64,000 bases of DNA from Caballeronia catudaia. GTDB taxonomy: Bacteria > Pseudomonadota > Gammaproteobacteria > Burkholderiales > Burkholderiaceae. Positions 1 to 9,013 of this stretch are shown here, one piece after another; position 1 is the stretch's first letter, and every line of letters starts with the position of its first letter. The translations under genes were made by a program, and so were the position numbers. The stretch spans positions 248,001 through 312,000 of the forward strand of contig NZ_FCOF02000002.1 in NCBI RefSeq assembly GCF_001544755.2, written 5' to 3'. Below the pieces are notes generated by a model. It saw only the letters and a list, made by a program, of their open reading frames with translations. It searched no databases and was not told where the DNA came from.

Positions 1-1157
1 ATTGAGAGATCGCTCGCCAGATAGCCTCGCCCGCGCGCGCCTTCGCGCCCGGCCTTCATCATCGAGTGGAGCTCGGTGTAGCGCTTCACGAGCGCGAGGC
101 TCAGGAACGCGAACATCGAGAACGCCAGCAGCCAGAATGTGAGCGGCACGTGGATCGCCGCCGCCCCGGCGATGATGCGCGACGTGTACAGCGCGGCCAG
201 CACGACGACGTCGATCATCACCTGACGCTTGAGCACGAGCGAATAGGCGAGGGTCATCACGTAGTAGCCGAGGAGGGACGCGATGAATTTCCAGGACAGG
301 AAGGTCAGCGCGATCGCGAACGAAGCGGTGAGCAGGACAGGGCACAGCGCCACGCCCCAGACGAGCGGCATCGTGCCGGCGGCGAGCGGGCGCTTGCGCT
401 TGACCGGATGCTGGCGGTCGTCCTGCAGATCGAGCAGGTCGTTGAGCAGATACACGCTCGACGCGCACAGCCCGAACGCGAAAAACGCGAGCACGGCGAA
501 CCCGATGGCCGCGGGCGATCTCATCTGATGCGCCGCGAGCAGCGGCACGAACACCAGCACGTTCTTCAGCCACTGATGCAGCCGCAGCGACTTCGCCCAG
601 ACCTTGAGCGTCGGCTGGCGATTTTCAAAGATCTGCTCGATGTTGTCGTGCTTCGATGCCGCGCGCACAACGCCCGCATGCGGATTGACCACATACGCGC
701 GATCGGCGGCAGCCCACACGGCGAGGTCGTCGTGCGAGTTGCCGACATAGTCGAAGCCCTTCTCGCCATACTCTGCAACGAGCCGGTCGCGCTTGCGATG
801 CGAAGAGAGATTGACGTGCTCGTCGGTAGCGAACACGCGATCGAAGACGCCGAGGTGCTCCGCGATCCGCTGCGCGAACGACTCATGGCTCGCGGTCGCG
901 AGCGCGATGGTGCGGCCCGCGGCGCGCATGTCCCGCAGCCAGTTGACGACCTGCAGGTTGTAGGGAAGGGTCGTGACATCGATCGTCACATGCTCGGCGA
1001 GCCGCGATTTCAACACGGGCTTGCCGCCGCTCGCGAGCCATTGCAGCGGCTTGTAGAACTTCTGCGGGAATGCTCTGAGAAACGCGAACCCGCTCTCGAC
1101 GAGAATATCGGAGCGAATCAGCGTACCGTCCAGATCGACGACGATGGGCTTGCTCAT
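1..1157 (-). CDS. HAD-UbiA fusion prenyltransferase (decaprenyl-phosphate phosphoribosyltransferase-like), 3' end outside the window
   Basis: The frame opens at 1157 and runs off the left edge, so about 385 codons are seen and the C-terminus is missing. The N-terminus is a HAD-type phosphatase domain with the nucleophile motif DLDGT at residues 8-12. It is followed from about residue 200 by a polytopic UbiA domain. The prenyl-diphosphate-binding motif begins NDLLDLQDD at residue 239 and continues HPVKRKRP. This form (NDxxDxxxD, then HPxKxxRP) is the one I know from decaprenyl-phosphate phosphoribosyltransferases that make lipid-linked pentose, rather than from quinone UbiA enzymes. The inferred role is synthesis of polyprenyl-phosphoribose, with the HAD part removing the 5-phosphate. 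It is transcribed divergently from the glycosyltransferase at 1410. A generic UbiA prenyltransferase remains possible. Confidence 0.8.
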   Translation of the reverse strand, partial: MSKPIVVDLDGTLIRSDILVESGFAFLRAFPQKFYKPLQWLASGGKPVLKSRLAEHVTIDVTTLPYNLQVVNWLRDMRAAGRTIALATASHESFAQRIAEHLGVFDRVFATDEHVNLSSHRKRDRLVAEYGEKGFDYVGNSHDDLAVWAAADRAYVVNPHAGVVRAASKHDNIEQIFENRQPTLKVWAKSLRLHQWLKNVLVFVPLLAAHQMRSPAAIGFAVLAFFAFGLCASSVYLLNDLLDLQDDRQHPVKRKRPLAAGTMPLVWGVALCPVLLTASFAIALTFLSWKFIASLLGYYVMTLAYSLVLKRQVMIDVVVLAALYTSRIIAGAAAIHVPLTFWLLAFSMFAFLSLALVKRYTELHSMMKAGREGARGRGYLASDLS

Positions 1158-1409
1158 ACAATTCACCTGGGGTGATCGGTTAAGCCCACGGCGCGTCCGG
1201 TCCGAGCCCCTGGATGGCGGATCGGGCGGCGGAACGCTCCATTTGCTGGCGGAATTTAGCACAATTTGTAACAAGAACAGTTCGCCTTACCGCGCTGCAG
1301 GCCACGTCGCGTGGTTGCCGAAAGGACCGACATTGAGGACAATCTGGGAGTTTTTCACTCGTCGATGCGGTCCGTTTTCCTCTCGTGGCGCGGACACCCC
1401 CTCTGTCCG

Positions 1410-2264
1410 ATGAACGCGAATGCCCCGCACAGCCAATCGGCGAAGCCGTCCGATTCCGCCATCACGCTCAGCATTTCGATCGTGGTCTACCGTCCCGACG
1501 CCGCGTTGCTCGCGCGCACGGTCGAAACGCTCGAAACCGCGCTCGCGGAGCTGCATGACGTCGCGGGCCGCCCGTGCCTGTATCTGATCGACAACGGCAA
1601 TCCTGGCGAACTCGCGGCCCTGCCCGTGCCTTCCGACGCCGAATTCGACACCGTCGTGCTGAAAGGGCACGGCAACGTCGGTTACGGGCGCGGCCACAAT
1701 CTCGCGATCGAACGCGCGAAGAGCCGCTTCCATCTGATCCTGAACCCCGACGTCGAACTCAATGCCGACGGTCTGCGCCGCGCGCTCGCCTTCCTGCGCG
1801 ACTCGCCCGAAACGGGCCTGCTCGCGCCGTGGATCGGCGGCGACGATGGCCAGCAGCAGTATCTCTGCCGGCGCTATCCCACCGTTCTCGATCTCTTCGC
1901 GCGCGGCTTCCTGCCGTCCTCGCTGCGCAAGCCGTTCGCGCGGCGTCTCGCGCGCTACGAAATGCGCGATGTCATCGGCGAGACGAACGTCGTGTGGGAC
2001 CCGCCGATCGTGAGCGGCTGCTTCATGCTCTTTCGCACCGACGTGCTGAAGTCGCTCGGCGGCTTCGATCCGCGTTATTTCCTCTACTTCGAGGACTACG
2101 ACCTGAGCCTGCGCACGCGCCGGGTCGCGCGCATCGCGTATGTGCCGTCCGTGCGTATCCTGCATCACGGCGGCGGCGCGTCGAAGAAAGGCTCGACGCA
2201 CATCAAACTCTTTGTGACGTCGGCTTGCCGGTTCTTCAACCGCTTCGGCTGGAAGTGGCTATGA
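1410..2264 (+). CDS. Glycosyltransferase family 2 (rhamnosyltransferase-like)
   Basis: This is a GT-A fold glycosyltransferase of about 284 residues, probably adding a sugar to a lipid-linked O-antigen or exopolysaccharide intermediate at the cytoplasmic face. Visible motifs are SIVVYRPD near the start, the DNGNPGE stretch, GNVGYGRGHN, the DxD-like NPDVELN and the acceptor-side FLYFEDYDLSLR near the end. This set is typical of WbbL-like rhamnosyltransferases. I chose the ATG at 1410; an in-frame GTG at 1311 would add 33 residues of low-quality sequence. No strong Shine-Dalgarno is present at either start. The stop overlaps the next start as ATGA, so it is translationally coupled to the epimerase. 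The sugar donor cannot be read from the sequence. Confidence 0.85.
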   Translation: MNANAPHSQSAKPSDSAITLSISIVVYRPDAALLARTVETLETALAELHDVAGRPCLYLIDNGNPGELAALPVPSDAEFDTVVLKGHGNVGYGRGHNLAIERAKSRFHLILNPDVELNADGLRRALAFLRDSPETGLLAPWIGGDDGQQQYLCRRYPTVLDLFARGFLPSSLRKPFARRLARYEMRDVIGETNVVWDPPIVSGCFMLFRTDVLKSLGGFDPRYFLYFEDYDLSLRTRRVARIAYVPSVRILHHGGGASKKGSTHIKLFVTSACRFFNRFGWKWL

Positions 2265-3247
2265 GCGACGCCGCTCGGCGCATCGCCGTCACCGGCGCCA
2301 ACGGTTTCGTCGGCCGTGCGGTGAGCCGCGCCTTGCTCGCGCGCGGCATCGCCGCGACGGGCCTCGTGCGGCGCGGCGCGCAGTGCGAGCCGGGCGTCGA
2401 CGTGCACGCCATCGACGAACTCGACGCGCTCACGCCCGACGCGTTCGAGGGCTGCGGCGCGGTGATCCACCTCGCCGCGCGCGTCCACATGATGAGCGAC
2501 GCCGCCGCGCAGAAAAAATCGGCATCGCGGGCGGATGTCCTGCTGGACGCGTATCGGGCGATCAATGTCGACGGCACGCTCGCCGCCGCCGACGCCGCCC
2601 GTCGCGCCGGCGTCGCGCGCTTCGTGCTGATGAGCAGCATCAAGGTGCTCGGCGAGCGCGATCCGGGCCGTCCCTTCACCGAAGACGACGCGCGCCATCC
2701 ACCCGATGCCTACGGCGTCTCGAAGGCCGAAGCCGAAGTCCGGTTGCTCGAATTCGGGAGCCGCACGGGCTTGCAAATCGCCATCGTGAGGCCGCCACTC
2801 GTCTACGGTCCCGGCGTGCGCGCCAATTTCCTCGCGATGATGAACGCGATCGCGCGCGGCATGCCGCTGCCGCTCGGCGCGATCGATGCGCGGCGCAGTC
2901 TCGTCAGTGTCGACAATCTCGCGAGCGCGACCATCGAATGCGCGCTCAATCCGGCCGCCGCGGGCCGCATATTCCATGTCACCGACGGCTACGACCCGAG
3001 TGTGACGGAGCTGGCCCGCAAGCTCGGCGAGCATCTGGGCAAGCCGGCGCGGCTCGTGCCGGTGCCGGCGGGCCTGTTGCGCGGCCTCGCGCGTGTCGCC
3101 GGCAAGACGGCGCAAGTCGATCGTCTGACGGGCAGTCTGCGCGTCGATTCCCAGCGCATCCGCGAGTCGCTCGGCTGGCAGGCGCCGCAATCACTCGACG
3201 ACGGACTCGCCGCCACGGCCGCGTGGTTTCGAATCCGTCAGCCATGA
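2261..3247 (+). CDS. NAD-dependent epimerase/dehydratase (nucleotide-sugar, SDR extended family)
   Basis: This 328-residue extended SDR carries the NAD-binding motif VTGANGFVG (residues 10-18) and the catalytic pair Tyr151 and Lys155 in DAYGVSKAE, with the Ser-rich MSSIKVLGE strand before it. The family converts UDP-hexoses or UDP-HexNAc, for example by 4-epimerisation. It resembles the WbiG/GalE-like enzymes found beside WecA/WbpL-type transferases in Burkholderia O-antigen loci. The start ATG overlaps the preceding stop by 4 bp, so the two genes are coupled. It is followed by 150 bp and then the initiating transferase at 3398, so it plausibly makes that enzyme's nucleotide-sugar donor. The exact substrate is not determined. 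Confidence 0.85.
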   Translation: MSDAARRIAVTGANGFVGRAVSRALLARGIAATGLVRRGAQCEPGVDVHAIDELDALTPDAFEGCGAVIHLAARVHMMSDAAAQKKSASRADVLLDAYRAINVDGTLAAADAARRAGVARFVLMSSIKVLGERDPGRPFTEDDARHPPDAYGVSKAEAEVRLLEFGSRTGLQIAIVRPPLVYGPGVRANFLAMMNAIARGMPLPLGAIDARRSLVSVDNLASATIECALNPAAAGRIFHVTDGYDPSVTELARKLGEHLGKPARLVPVPAGLLRGLARVAGKTAQVDRLTGSLRVDSQRIRESLGWQAPQSLDDGLAATAAWFRIRQP

Positions 3248-3397
3248 AAGCTAAAATAGGTGTTATCGCGATTTTTCGTTGTTCGTCAGACAGTTAAAGC
3301 AAAACGCGGCGAGCGTTCGCGTATCCTTTGGGTCTTTACAAAACAAACGAATTGCCAGGACGAACAGGGCGTCGTTTCGACAACTCGATAACACTGC

Positions 3398-4423
3398 ATG
3401 CTGCTTTCGTATTTTGAAGCTTCACCGCTGCTGGCCGCGTCGGCGGTCGCGGTATTGGCGTTCGCCGCGTGCGCGCTGATTCTTCAGACGCTCATCCGCA
3501 CCGGCCTCGCGTGGCGCCTCGCTACGGACATCCCCAACGAGCGCTCCCTGCACGAGCGTCCGACGCCGCGCGTCGGCGGCTGGGGCGTCGTGCCGGTCGC
3601 GGTCATCGCGCTCCTCGTCACCGCGCCGTCGATGTGGCTCATCGCTGCGTGCGCGGTCTTCCTCGCCGCGGTCTCGCAGATCGACGACCGCCGCGGCTTG
3701 CCCGCGCGCGTGCGCTTCGCGGCGCATATCGTCGCGGTGGTGCTCGTCATCGCCGCGCATCCGGCTGACGTGCCGTGGTGGGCGCTCGCGCTCGTCGGCT
3801 TTCTGATGCTGTGGCTCGTCAATCTCTACAACTTCATGGACGGCTCCGACGGGCTCGCCGGCGGCATGGCGCTATTCGGCTTCGGCGGCTACGCCCTCGC
3901 GGCGCTGGCCGGGCCCGCGCCCCATGCCGACCTCGCTCTCGCGAGCGCGGGCGTCGCGGGCGCGGCGCTCGGTTTTCTCACGCTCAACTTCCATCCGGCG
4001 CGGATTTTTCTCGGCGACGCCGGATCGATCCCGCTGGGCTTTCTCGCCGGCGCGTTCGGCTACTGGGGCTGGCAGCGGGGCGCGTGGCCGGTCTGGTTCC
4101 CGGCGCTGGTATTCTCGCCGTTCATCGCGGATGCGTCGGTGACGCTGTTGCGGCGTCTCGCGCGCGGCGAAAAATTTTGGCAAGCGCACCGGGAGCATTA
4201 CTATCAGCGCATGGTGCGCCTCGGAATGGGGCACGCGCGCACCGCGCTCGCGTGGTATCTGCTCATGCTGGCAGGCATCATCCTCGCCAACTGGGCGCTA
4301 CGGTTTTCCTTCGCCGGGCAGTGGGCGGCGGTGGCGGGCTGGGCAGTCGTGGTTGTGGCAGCGGGCGCGGTGATCGACGCGCGTTGGCGGCGTCATGAGA
4401 CGCGCCATTCCGGACAATCTTGA
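3398..4423 (+). CDS. WecA/WbpL-type undecaprenyl-phosphate sugar-1-phosphate transferase (GT4/MraY family)
   Basis: This polytopic membrane protein of 341 residues starts lipid-linked glycan synthesis by moving a HexNAc-1-phosphate from UDP to undecaprenyl phosphate. The family signatures are clear: QIDDRRGLPARVRF (about 94-107), NLYNFMDGSDGLAGG (142-156), FLGDAGSIPLG (204-214) and the cytoplasmic EHYYQR loop near residue 265. It has about ten hydrophobic segments. It lies 6 bp before the 4,6-dehydratase gene, the same pairing as wbpL-wbpM in Pseudomonas, which suggests a FucNAc/QuiNAc-type first sugar (inference). It is the first of three different initiating transferases in this window. Confidence 0.92.
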   Translation: MLLSYFEASPLLAASAVAVLAFAACALILQTLIRTGLAWRLATDIPNERSLHERPTPRVGGWGVVPVAVIALLVTAPSMWLIAACAVFLAAVSQIDDRRGLPARVRFAAHIVAVVLVIAAHPADVPWWALALVGFLMLWLVNLYNFMDGSDGLAGGMALFGFGGYALAALAGPAPHADLALASAGVAGAALGFLTLNFHPARIFLGDAGSIPLGFLAGAFGYWGWQRGAWPVWFPALVFSPFIADASVTLLRRLARGEKFWQAHREHYYQRMVRLGMGHARTALAWYLLMLAGIILANWALRFSFAGQWAAVAGWAVVVVAAGAVIDARWRRHETRHSGQS

Positions 4424-4429
4424 GGGTCC

Positions 4430-6331
4430 ATGCTGATGAATCGAATAAAAGCTTCATGGCTATCGGCAGGTGCGTTCTTCTTCGACCTGGTCGCCGTCGC
4501 CGGGTCGTGGCTGGCCGCATACGTGATCCGCTTCAACGGCGCCGTGCCGCACGATTTCCGCGAAGGCGCGCTCGCCGCGCTTATCTGGGTGCTGCCTGTC
4601 TACGGCGTCGTCTTCCGCGTCTTCGGTCTCTATCGCGGCATGTGGGTGTTCGCGAGCCTGCCGGACCTGATGCGCATCTCCAAGTCGGTCGTCGTGGGCG
4701 CGCTCGTCGTCATGATCGGCGCGGTGATGTCGCAGCCGACGCCCATCATCCCGCGCTCGGTGCTCATCGTCTCGCCGCTCCTGCTGTTCCTCGCGATGGG
4801 CGGCGCGCGCGCGCTCTATCGCGCGGGCAAGGAGTTCTATCTGTACGGCGGACTCGTCGGCCAGGGCAAGCCCGTGATCGTGCTGGGCGCGGGCACCGCG
4901 GGCGCGATGCTCGCGCGCGAGCTGGCGCGCTCGAGCGAGTGGCGTCTCGTCGGCCTGCTCGATGACGATCCCGCGAAGCAAGGCCGCGAAGTGCTCGGGC
5001 ACAAGGTGCTCGGCGCATTCGGCGATCTGCCGCGCTTCGCCGAGCAACTGAAGACGGACTACGTGATCATCGCGATTCCGTCGGCGTCGGTCGACGAACA
5101 GCGGCGCGTCGCCACGTTGTGCGTGCGCGCAGGCGTGAAGGTGATGGTGCTGCCCGCGCTCTCGCCGCTCACCGAAGGCACCAACTTCCTGTCGCGCGTG
5201 CGCCAGATCGACCTCGAAGATCTGCTCGGCCGCGAGCCGGTGAAGATCGACATGCCGCACGTCGAGCAACTGCTGCACGGGCGCGTCGTGATGGTCACGG
5301 GCGGCGGCGGCTCGATCGGCTCGGAGCTGTGCCGCCAGATCCTGCGGTTCTCGCCGGCGCAACTGGTCGCCTACGACCTCTCCGAATACGCGATGTACCG
5401 GCTCATCGAAGAGTTGCACGAGAAGTTTCCGGAGTGCTCGGTGATTCCGGTCGTCGGCGATGCCAAGGATTCGTTGCTGCTCGATCAGACGATGGCGCGC
5501 TTCACGCCGCATATCGTCTTCCATGCGGCGGCCTACAAGCACGTGCCGCTGATGGAAGAGCAGAACGCGTGGCAGGCGGTGCGCAATAACGTGCTCGGCA
5601 CGCTGCGCGTCGCGCGCGCGGCGATCCGCCACGACGTGCGCCACTTCGTGCTGATTTCCACCGACAAGGCCGTCAACCCGACCAACGTGATGGGCGCCTC
5701 CAAGCGTCTCGCCGAGATGGCGTGTCAGGCGCTGCAGCAATCCGCGCCGCGCACGCAGTTCGAGACGGTGCGCTTCGGCAACGTGCTCGGCAGCGCGGGC
5801 AGCGTGATCCCGAAGTTCCAGCAGCAGATCGCGAAGGGCGGGCCGGTGACGGTCACGCATCCGGAGATCACGCGCTTTTTCATGACGATTCCCGAGGCCG
5901 CGCAACTCGTGTTGCAGGCGTCGAGCATGGGGCGCGGCGGCGAAATCTTCATTCTCGACATGGGCCAGCCCGTGAAGATCGTCGATCTCGCGCGCGACCT
6001 GATTCGTCTCTACGGCTTCTCGGAAGAGCAGATCCGCATCGTGTTCACGGGGTTGCGTCCGGGCGAAAAGCTGTACGAAGAACTCCTCGCCGACGACGAA
6101 ACCACCACGCGCACGCCGCATCCGAAGCTGCGCATCGCGCAGGCGCGGGGCGTGCCGGATCATTTCATCGACGAACTTCTGCCGTGGCTCATGCAGCATC
6201 GCGTGCTGTCCGACGAAGAAGTACGCCGCGATCTGCGCCGCTGGGTGCCGGAGTATCAGACGGCGGTGTTGCCGGTGCTGCAGAGTGTGGCGAACGCGCA
6301 GACGGCGCGCGGGCACGGCGCGGCAGGCTGA
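4430..6331 (+). CDS. wbpM: WbpM/CapD-type nucleoside-diphosphate-sugar 4,6-dehydratase
   Basis: This 633-residue protein has four predicted N-terminal membrane spans, a first Rossmann motif GAGTAG (153-158) and a second NAD-binding domain starting GGGGSIGSEL (291-300). The catalytic strand has STDK (410-413), and MGASK puts Met421 where ordinary SDR enzymes have tyrosine, with Lys425 retained. A methionine at this position is the known peculiarity of WbpM-type UDP-GlcNAc 4,6-dehydratases. The family makes the 4-keto-6-deoxy precursor of QuiNAc and FucNAc for O-antigen. The gene starts 6 bp after the initiating-transferase stop, so they form one operon. The length matches full-size WbpM rather than the short soluble FlaA1 form. 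Confidence 0.92.
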   Translation: MLMNRIKASWLSAGAFFFDLVAVAGSWLAAYVIRFNGAVPHDFREGALAALIWVLPVYGVVFRVFGLYRGMWVFASLPDLMRISKSVVVGALVVMIGAVMSQPTPIIPRSVLIVSPLLLFLAMGGARALYRAGKEFYLYGGLVGQGKPVIVLGAGTAGAMLARELARSSEWRLVGLLDDDPAKQGREVLGHKVLGAFGDLPRFAEQLKTDYVIIAIPSASVDEQRRVATLCVRAGVKVMVLPALSPLTEGTNFLSRVRQIDLEDLLGREPVKIDMPHVEQLLHGRVVMVTGGGGSIGSELCRQILRFSPAQLVAYDLSEYAMYRLIEELHEKFPECSVIPVVGDAKDSLLLDQTMARFTPHIVFHAAAYKHVPLMEEQNAWQAVRNNVLGTLRVARAAIRHDVRHFVLISTDKAVNPTNVMGASKRLAEMACQALQQSAPRTQFETVRFGNVLGSAGSVIPKFQQQIAKGGPVTVTHPEITRFFMTIPEAAQLVLQASSMGRGGEIFILDMGQPVKIVDLARDLIRLYGFSEEQIRIVFTGLRPGEKLYEELLADDETTTRTPHPKLRIAQARGVPDHFIDELLPWLMQHRVLSDEEVRRDLRRWVPEYQTAVLPVLQSVANAQTARGHGAAG

Positions 6332-6347
6332 CACGGAAGGCTCCCGC

Positions 6348-7394
6348 ATGACGACGCTCGACGAAGTTCATGCGCTGACCCACGCGGGCTCGCTGCTGTC
6401 GGGAAGCGGCGAGATCGTCGCACCGTACGATCTCGAAGTGACGCACGCCGATGCAGCGGGCTTCACTGCCTTGCCCGCCGGCATTCTCAACGCGGACCGC
6501 GAGCCCTTCGAAGCGGACTATGCGCGTGCGCGCCGCGTTCATCTCATCAATGCGTTCGGCGTCACGCTCGGCGATTCGATCATCGGACTGTCGGCGCTCG
6601 CCGCGATCATGCGGCGTCATCCGCATCTCGCGTTCACGGTGTATCGTCCGGCGCGCGCGCCGCGCTACGTGCAGCGTCTCTACGAGCTCGCGCGTCACAT
6701 GTGCGATCTCGTCGATCTGCCGGTGCCGCTCGCGAGCCTTCCGTGCGATGAACTTCGCATCGACATCGGCAATCAGCTTTTCTGGCCGCGCTTCGCCTCG
6801 ATGCCGATGATCGATTTCTTCCTCTGGGCGATGGGCGTCGCGCCCGACGGCATCGCCGCCGCCGACAAGCGCAATCGCTGGCTTGCCGATGTCCCGCTGC
6901 CTTCGCCTCGCAGCGAGCCTTACGCGCTCTTCTGTCCCGATGCGAGCACGCCGGTGCGCAGCATTCCCGCGCCGGCGCGCGCGCGCATCGTCGCGCGGCT
7001 CGCGGACGAAACCGGTCTGCCGGTGGCGGGCTTCGGCGCGGTCGATCACCCGCGTTATCGCAACATCGCGCTGCTTTGCGCCGATACCGACCACTTCCTC
7101 GCGTGGATCAGGCACGCGCGCTATCTCGTGACGGCGGACACGTCGGCGCTGCATGCCGCGGCTGGCTTCGACGTGCCGACGACCGCCTTCTTCTCGACGA
7201 TTCCCGCGTCGATGCGCGCGCGCGATTACGCGGACTGCGTCGCGGTGGAGATGAATGTGCCGCATCTGCAAGGCATGCACGCGAGCGCGCGCCCGGCGGA
7301 CCTCGACGCGCTGGAACGCGCCTATCGCGAATTCGACTGGCGCGCGATGCCTTTCGCGAGCGTCGGACCGCGAGTGACGCTCAGTTCGGCCTGA
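6348..7394 (+). CDS. GT9-like glycosyltransferase family protein, specificity unknown
   Basis: This predicted cytoplasmic protein of 348 residues has the two-domain look of the heptosyltransferase (GT9) family. The N-terminal strand NAFGVTLGDSIIGLSAL resembles the GxGDxxxxxP loop, and the C-terminal TADTSALHAAAGFDVPT resembles the donor-site D(S/T)GxxHxA loop. The match is loose and the N-terminal 70 residues are unlike standard heptosyltransferases, so enzyme activity is not certain. The ATG at 6348 is preceded by a good GGAAGG site at 6335-6340, which decides it over the longer frame. It ends the O-antigen transcription unit and overlaps the end of the convergent LysR gene by 14 bp. Confidence 0.6.
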   Translation: MTTLDEVHALTHAGSLLSGSGEIVAPYDLEVTHADAAGFTALPAGILNADREPFEADYARARRVHLINAFGVTLGDSIIGLSALAAIMRRHPHLAFTVYRPARAPRYVQRLYELARHMCDLVDLPVPLASLPCDELRIDIGNQLFWPRFASMPMIDFFLWAMGVAPDGIAAADKRNRWLADVPLPSPRSEPYALFCPDASTPVRSIPAPARARIVARLADETGLPVAGFGAVDHPRYRNIALLCADTDHFLAWIRHARYLVTADTSALHAAAGFDVPTTAFFSTIPASMRARDYADCVAVEMNVPHLQGMHASARPADLDALERAYREFDWRAMPFASVGPRVTLSSA

Positions 7395-8298
7395 CCTGAA
7401 AGATGGGCAGCCGGCTATACAGCTCCGCGACCCAGTCGATAAACACGCGCACCCGGCGCGGCTGATGGCGATTGGCCGCATACAGCACCGACACCACACG
7501 CGGGTGAGACGGATAATCCCTGAGCACTTCCTTGAGCGCGCCGCTCCTGATGAGCGGATCGAGCGTATAGCTCGAACTCTGGATCAGCCCGAGCCCGTTC
7601 ACGCCCGCCGCGATGTATGAATCGCCATCGTTGACGGCGATCTTGTGCTTCATCGCGACGGTGCGCGTTTCGCCATCGGAGACGAATTCCCAGTTGCGCA
7701 CGCGCCCCGAGTTGTTCAGCACGTAACCGACGGCAAGGTGATCGTCGAGATCGTCGAGCGAGGTCGGCTCGCCATGCGTCTCGATGTATTTCGGCGCCGC
7801 GCACGTGATCTGCGTATAGGCGCCGATGCGCTTCGCGACCAGCCCGACATCGCCGACCGCGCCCACGCGCACGACGCAATCGACCGCTTCCTCGACGAGA
7901 TCCACTTGCCGGTCGGTGAGCAGCAGTTCGACGCCGATGTCCGGATACGCCGCGAAGAATTCCGGCAGCGCGGGAATGATCGTGTTCTTCGCCATCACTT
8001 GCGGCAGGCTGACTTTAACGTTGCCCTTCGGACTCAGCTTCGAATGCGACAGCGACGCTTCCATGTCGTCCACTTCGCCGAGCACGCGCACGCAGCGGTC
8101 GTAATACGCTTCGCCGTCTTCCGTGATGCTGATGCTGCGCGTCGTGCGGTTGATGAGGCGCGCGCCGAGATGCGCTTCGAGCGCCTGGAGCGTGCGCGAG
8201 ACGCTCGCGGGAGGCAGCCGCAGCGCGTCGGCGGCTTTGGAGAAACTGCCCGCCTCGACGACGCGCGCGAACACTTTCATTGCAAGGAAGCGATCCAT
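7381..8298 (-). CDS. LysR-family transcriptional regulator
   Basis: This 305-residue protein has an N-terminal winged helix-turn-helix (residues 1-60, FSKAADALRLPPASVSRTLQALEAHLG) and a C-terminal periplasmic-binding-like effector domain. The DNA-binding region belongs to the large subgroup that begins MDRFxAMxVFxRVVExGSF, often autoregulated and controlling a divergent gene. Here there is no divergent partner: the upstream PAP2 gene is co-directional and 88 bp away. Its target is therefore unknown. It overlaps the end of the GT9-like gene tail to tail by 14 bp. Tyr and Trp effector-pocket residues cannot be assigned without a structure. Confidence 0.92.
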   Translation of the reverse strand: MDRFLAMKVFARVVEAGSFSKAADALRLPPASVSRTLQALEAHLGARLINRTTRSISITEDGEAYYDRCVRVLGEVDDMEASLSHSKLSPKGNVKVSLPQVMAKNTIIPALPEFFAAYPDIGVELLLTDRQVDLVEEAVDCVVRVGAVGDVGLVAKRIGAYTQITCAAPKYIETHGEPTSLDDLDDHLAVGYVLNNSGRVRNWEFVSDGETRTVAMKHKIAVNDGDSYIAAGVNGLGLIQSSSYTLDPLIRSGALKEVLRDYPSHPRVVSVLYAANRHQPRRVRVFIDWVAELYSRLPIFQVRPN

Positions 8299-8386
8299 GC
8301 TCGGGGTCCGGAACGAAGGTGATTTTTTAAGCGACGATCATACTAGGGATCGCCGGACGCGCGCCGGAACGGAGCACGTCGGTCTT

Positions 8387-8974
8387 TCAGAGCCCGATTC
8401 CCTGACAGAACCACCACGAGTAGTGTTCGATCATCCGCTGAAACGGCGCGTGATGGCCGTAGGCGATCGATGAGACGGCGAGAAATCCGAGGCCCGCGGC
8501 GAGCGCGCCCGGCATCTTGCGCGGCCGGTCGAAGACGCGCGCGAGGAACAGGGCGGCGATGGCCGCGCCGAGCATCCAGCCCGCGACGACTTCGGCGGGC
8601 GTGTGCGCGTCCTGCATGATGCGGCTCGCACCGATGGCCGCCGCGAGCGCGAGCCCGCCCGCCGCGCCCAGGCGATACCAGCCGCCGCCGAAGCCGCCGA
8701 GCAGCAAGCCGCCCGCAACCGTGTAGATGGAAGCGGCGAGCATCGTGTGACCGCTGATCATGCGCAATTCGATGGCGGCGAATTCGAGGCCGCAGCCGGC
8801 ATACAGAATCTTCGAAAGGCCGACGAGCCCCATGCCGAGCGCGAGCAACATGGCCCAGCGCAGCGCGAGGCGCATATCGACCGAGCGCAGCCAGATTGCG
8901 CAGACGAGCGCGAGCGGCAGTAGAAACGCCGCGTCGCCGAGATTAGAAAGCGCCCAGAGTACCTTTGATTCCAT
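8387..8974 (-). CDS. PAP2-family phosphatase, membrane bound
   Basis: This 195-residue polytopic membrane protein has two of the three PAP2 phosphatase motifs: SGHT and SRIMQDAHTPAEVVAG, which supply the catalytic histidines, Ser and Arg. The usual first motif KxxxxxxRP is not recognisable. The region before SGHT keeps a lysine (SKILYAGCG) but no Arg-Pro. Family members dephosphorylate lipid phosphates such as undecaprenyl diphosphate or phosphatidylglycerophosphate on the periplasmic side. Its place next to glycan genes would suit recycling of a polyprenyl carrier, or dephosphorylation of a lipid-linked sugar phosphate, but that is inference. It lies between the LysR and GlxA-type regulator genes, all on the reverse strand. 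Confidence 0.8.
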   Translation of the reverse strand: MESKVLWALSNLGDAAFLLPLALVCAIWLRSVDMRLALRWAMLLALGMGLVGLSKILYAGCGLEFAAIELRMISGHTMLAASIYTVAGGLLLGGFGGGWYRLGAAGGLALAAAIGASRIMQDAHTPAEVVAGWMLGAAIAALFLARVFDRPRKMPGALAAGLGFLAVSSIAYGHHAPFQRMIEHYSWWFCQGIGL

Positions 8975-9013
8975 GCGTGTCCGTTCAGGTCTCGCGGGCG
9001 TCGTCGAACCCGC

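Noticed and set aside
1311..2264. Longer GT2 glycosyltransferase start at GTG 1311
   Set aside because: The added residues do not resemble the family and no ribosome site is present; ATG 1410 gives a normal N-terminus.
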